Assembly (NCBI GenBank): GCA_902803345.1
Contig: CADCPV010000219.1
Location: 1 to 6,143 of the forward strand
Origin: an uncultured Eubacteriales bacterium
Lineage (GTDB): Bacteria; Bacillota_A; Clostridia; Lachnospirales; Lachnospiraceae
Direction: 5' to 3'
Length of the DNA stretch: 6,143 bases
Of this stretch, positions 6,038-6,143 are shown piece by piece. The notes under the pieces are model-generated. The model ran no database searches, was not told where the DNA came from, and saw only the letters and a list, made by a program, of their open reading frames with translations. The position numbers and the translations under genes are program-made. Each line of letters starts with the position of its first letter. Within the stretch, counting starts at the first letter, position 1.

Positions 6038-6042
6038 AGAAA

Positions 6043-6143
6043 ATGGACAAGATTCTGGTGCTGGATTTCGGCGGTCAGTACAACCAGCTGATTGCCCGCA
6101 GGGTGCGGGAACAGCATGTGTACGCCGAAATCCGGCCGTATGA
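6043..6143 (+). CDS. guaA: GMP synthase (glutamine-hydrolysing), N-terminal fragment cut by window edge
   Basis: Only 33 complete codons are present. The encoded start, [20 protein letters not shown] followed by VRE and ending in IRPY, is the opening strand and helix of the class I glutamine amidotransferase domain of GuaA; the usual form is [16 protein letters not shown]. The catalytic Cys-His-Glu triad, the ATP pyrophosphatase domain and the dimerisation domain lie beyond the right edge and cannot be checked. The full enzyme (about 510-525 residues) aminates XMP to GMP using glutamine and ATP. Its place next to purA puts both IMP branch enzymes in one cluster. The 167-nt structured gap upstream suggests separate control or mRNA processing. 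Other class I amidotransferases such as CarA or PurQ do not carry this N-terminal pattern. Confidence 0.93.
   Translation, partial: MDKILVLDFGGQYNQLIARRVREQHVYAEIRPY

Noticed and set aside
5876..6042. Purine (guanine/adenine) riboswitch before guaA
   Set aside because: The conserved junction and loop sequences of that class are missing, and the three hairpins do not form its P1-P2-P3 arrangement.
5847..6050. Antisense open frame of 67 codons across the purA-guaA gap
   Set aside because: It runs through all three hairpins, has no recognisable domain, and is explained by the structured non-coding sequence.

Overview
The window is a compact, single-strand (+) stretch of a nitrogen-assimilation and purine-amination gene cluster. 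It holds the 3' end of a type III glutamine synthetase gene (glnN), an ammonium transporter fused in frame to a P-II signalling domain, a glutamine-hydrolysing asparagine synthetase (asnB), adenylosuccinate synthetase (purA) and the first codons of GMP synthase (guaA). GC content looks mid-50s percent by eye, and each gene is preceded by a purine-rich Shine-Dalgarno sequence. The type III GlnN, the GuaA start ([16 protein letters not shown]) and a PurA and AsnB that depart from the enterobacterial type at signature positions all point to an anaerobic Firmicute of class Clostridia, most likely near Lachnospiraceae. The taxonomy is an inference from protein style, not a computed placement.

Layout: 1-1141 glnN, cut by the left edge. 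1142-1199 is a 58-nt gap holding a strong 11-bp hairpin and the amt ribosome binding site. 1200-2933 is amt-PII. Ten bases later, 2944-4527 is asnB, whose ribosome binding site overlaps the amt stop codon. 4528-4585 is a 58-nt gap with a GGAGG site set unusually far from the purA start. 4586-5875 is purA. 5876-6042 is a 167-nt non-coding gap with three consecutive stem-loops and then an AT-rich stretch. 6043 to the right edge is guaA.

How the genes fit together: Amt brings in ammonium (or ammonia), with P-II presumably gating it according to ATP/ADP and 2-oxoglutarate. GlnN fixes it onto glutamate. AsnB and GuaA spend glutamine amide nitrogen to make asparagine and GMP. PurA adds aspartate to IMP on the way to AMP. 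PurA and GuaA stand on the two branches leaving IMP, so the cluster joins nitrogen capture to the amination steps of purine synthesis.

The least explained parts are the fused P-II domain, which keeps the pore-blocking T-loop arginine but lacks the uridylylatable tyrosine, and the structured purA-guaA intergenic RNA. No mobile element, CRISPR array, tRNA or rRNA was seen.
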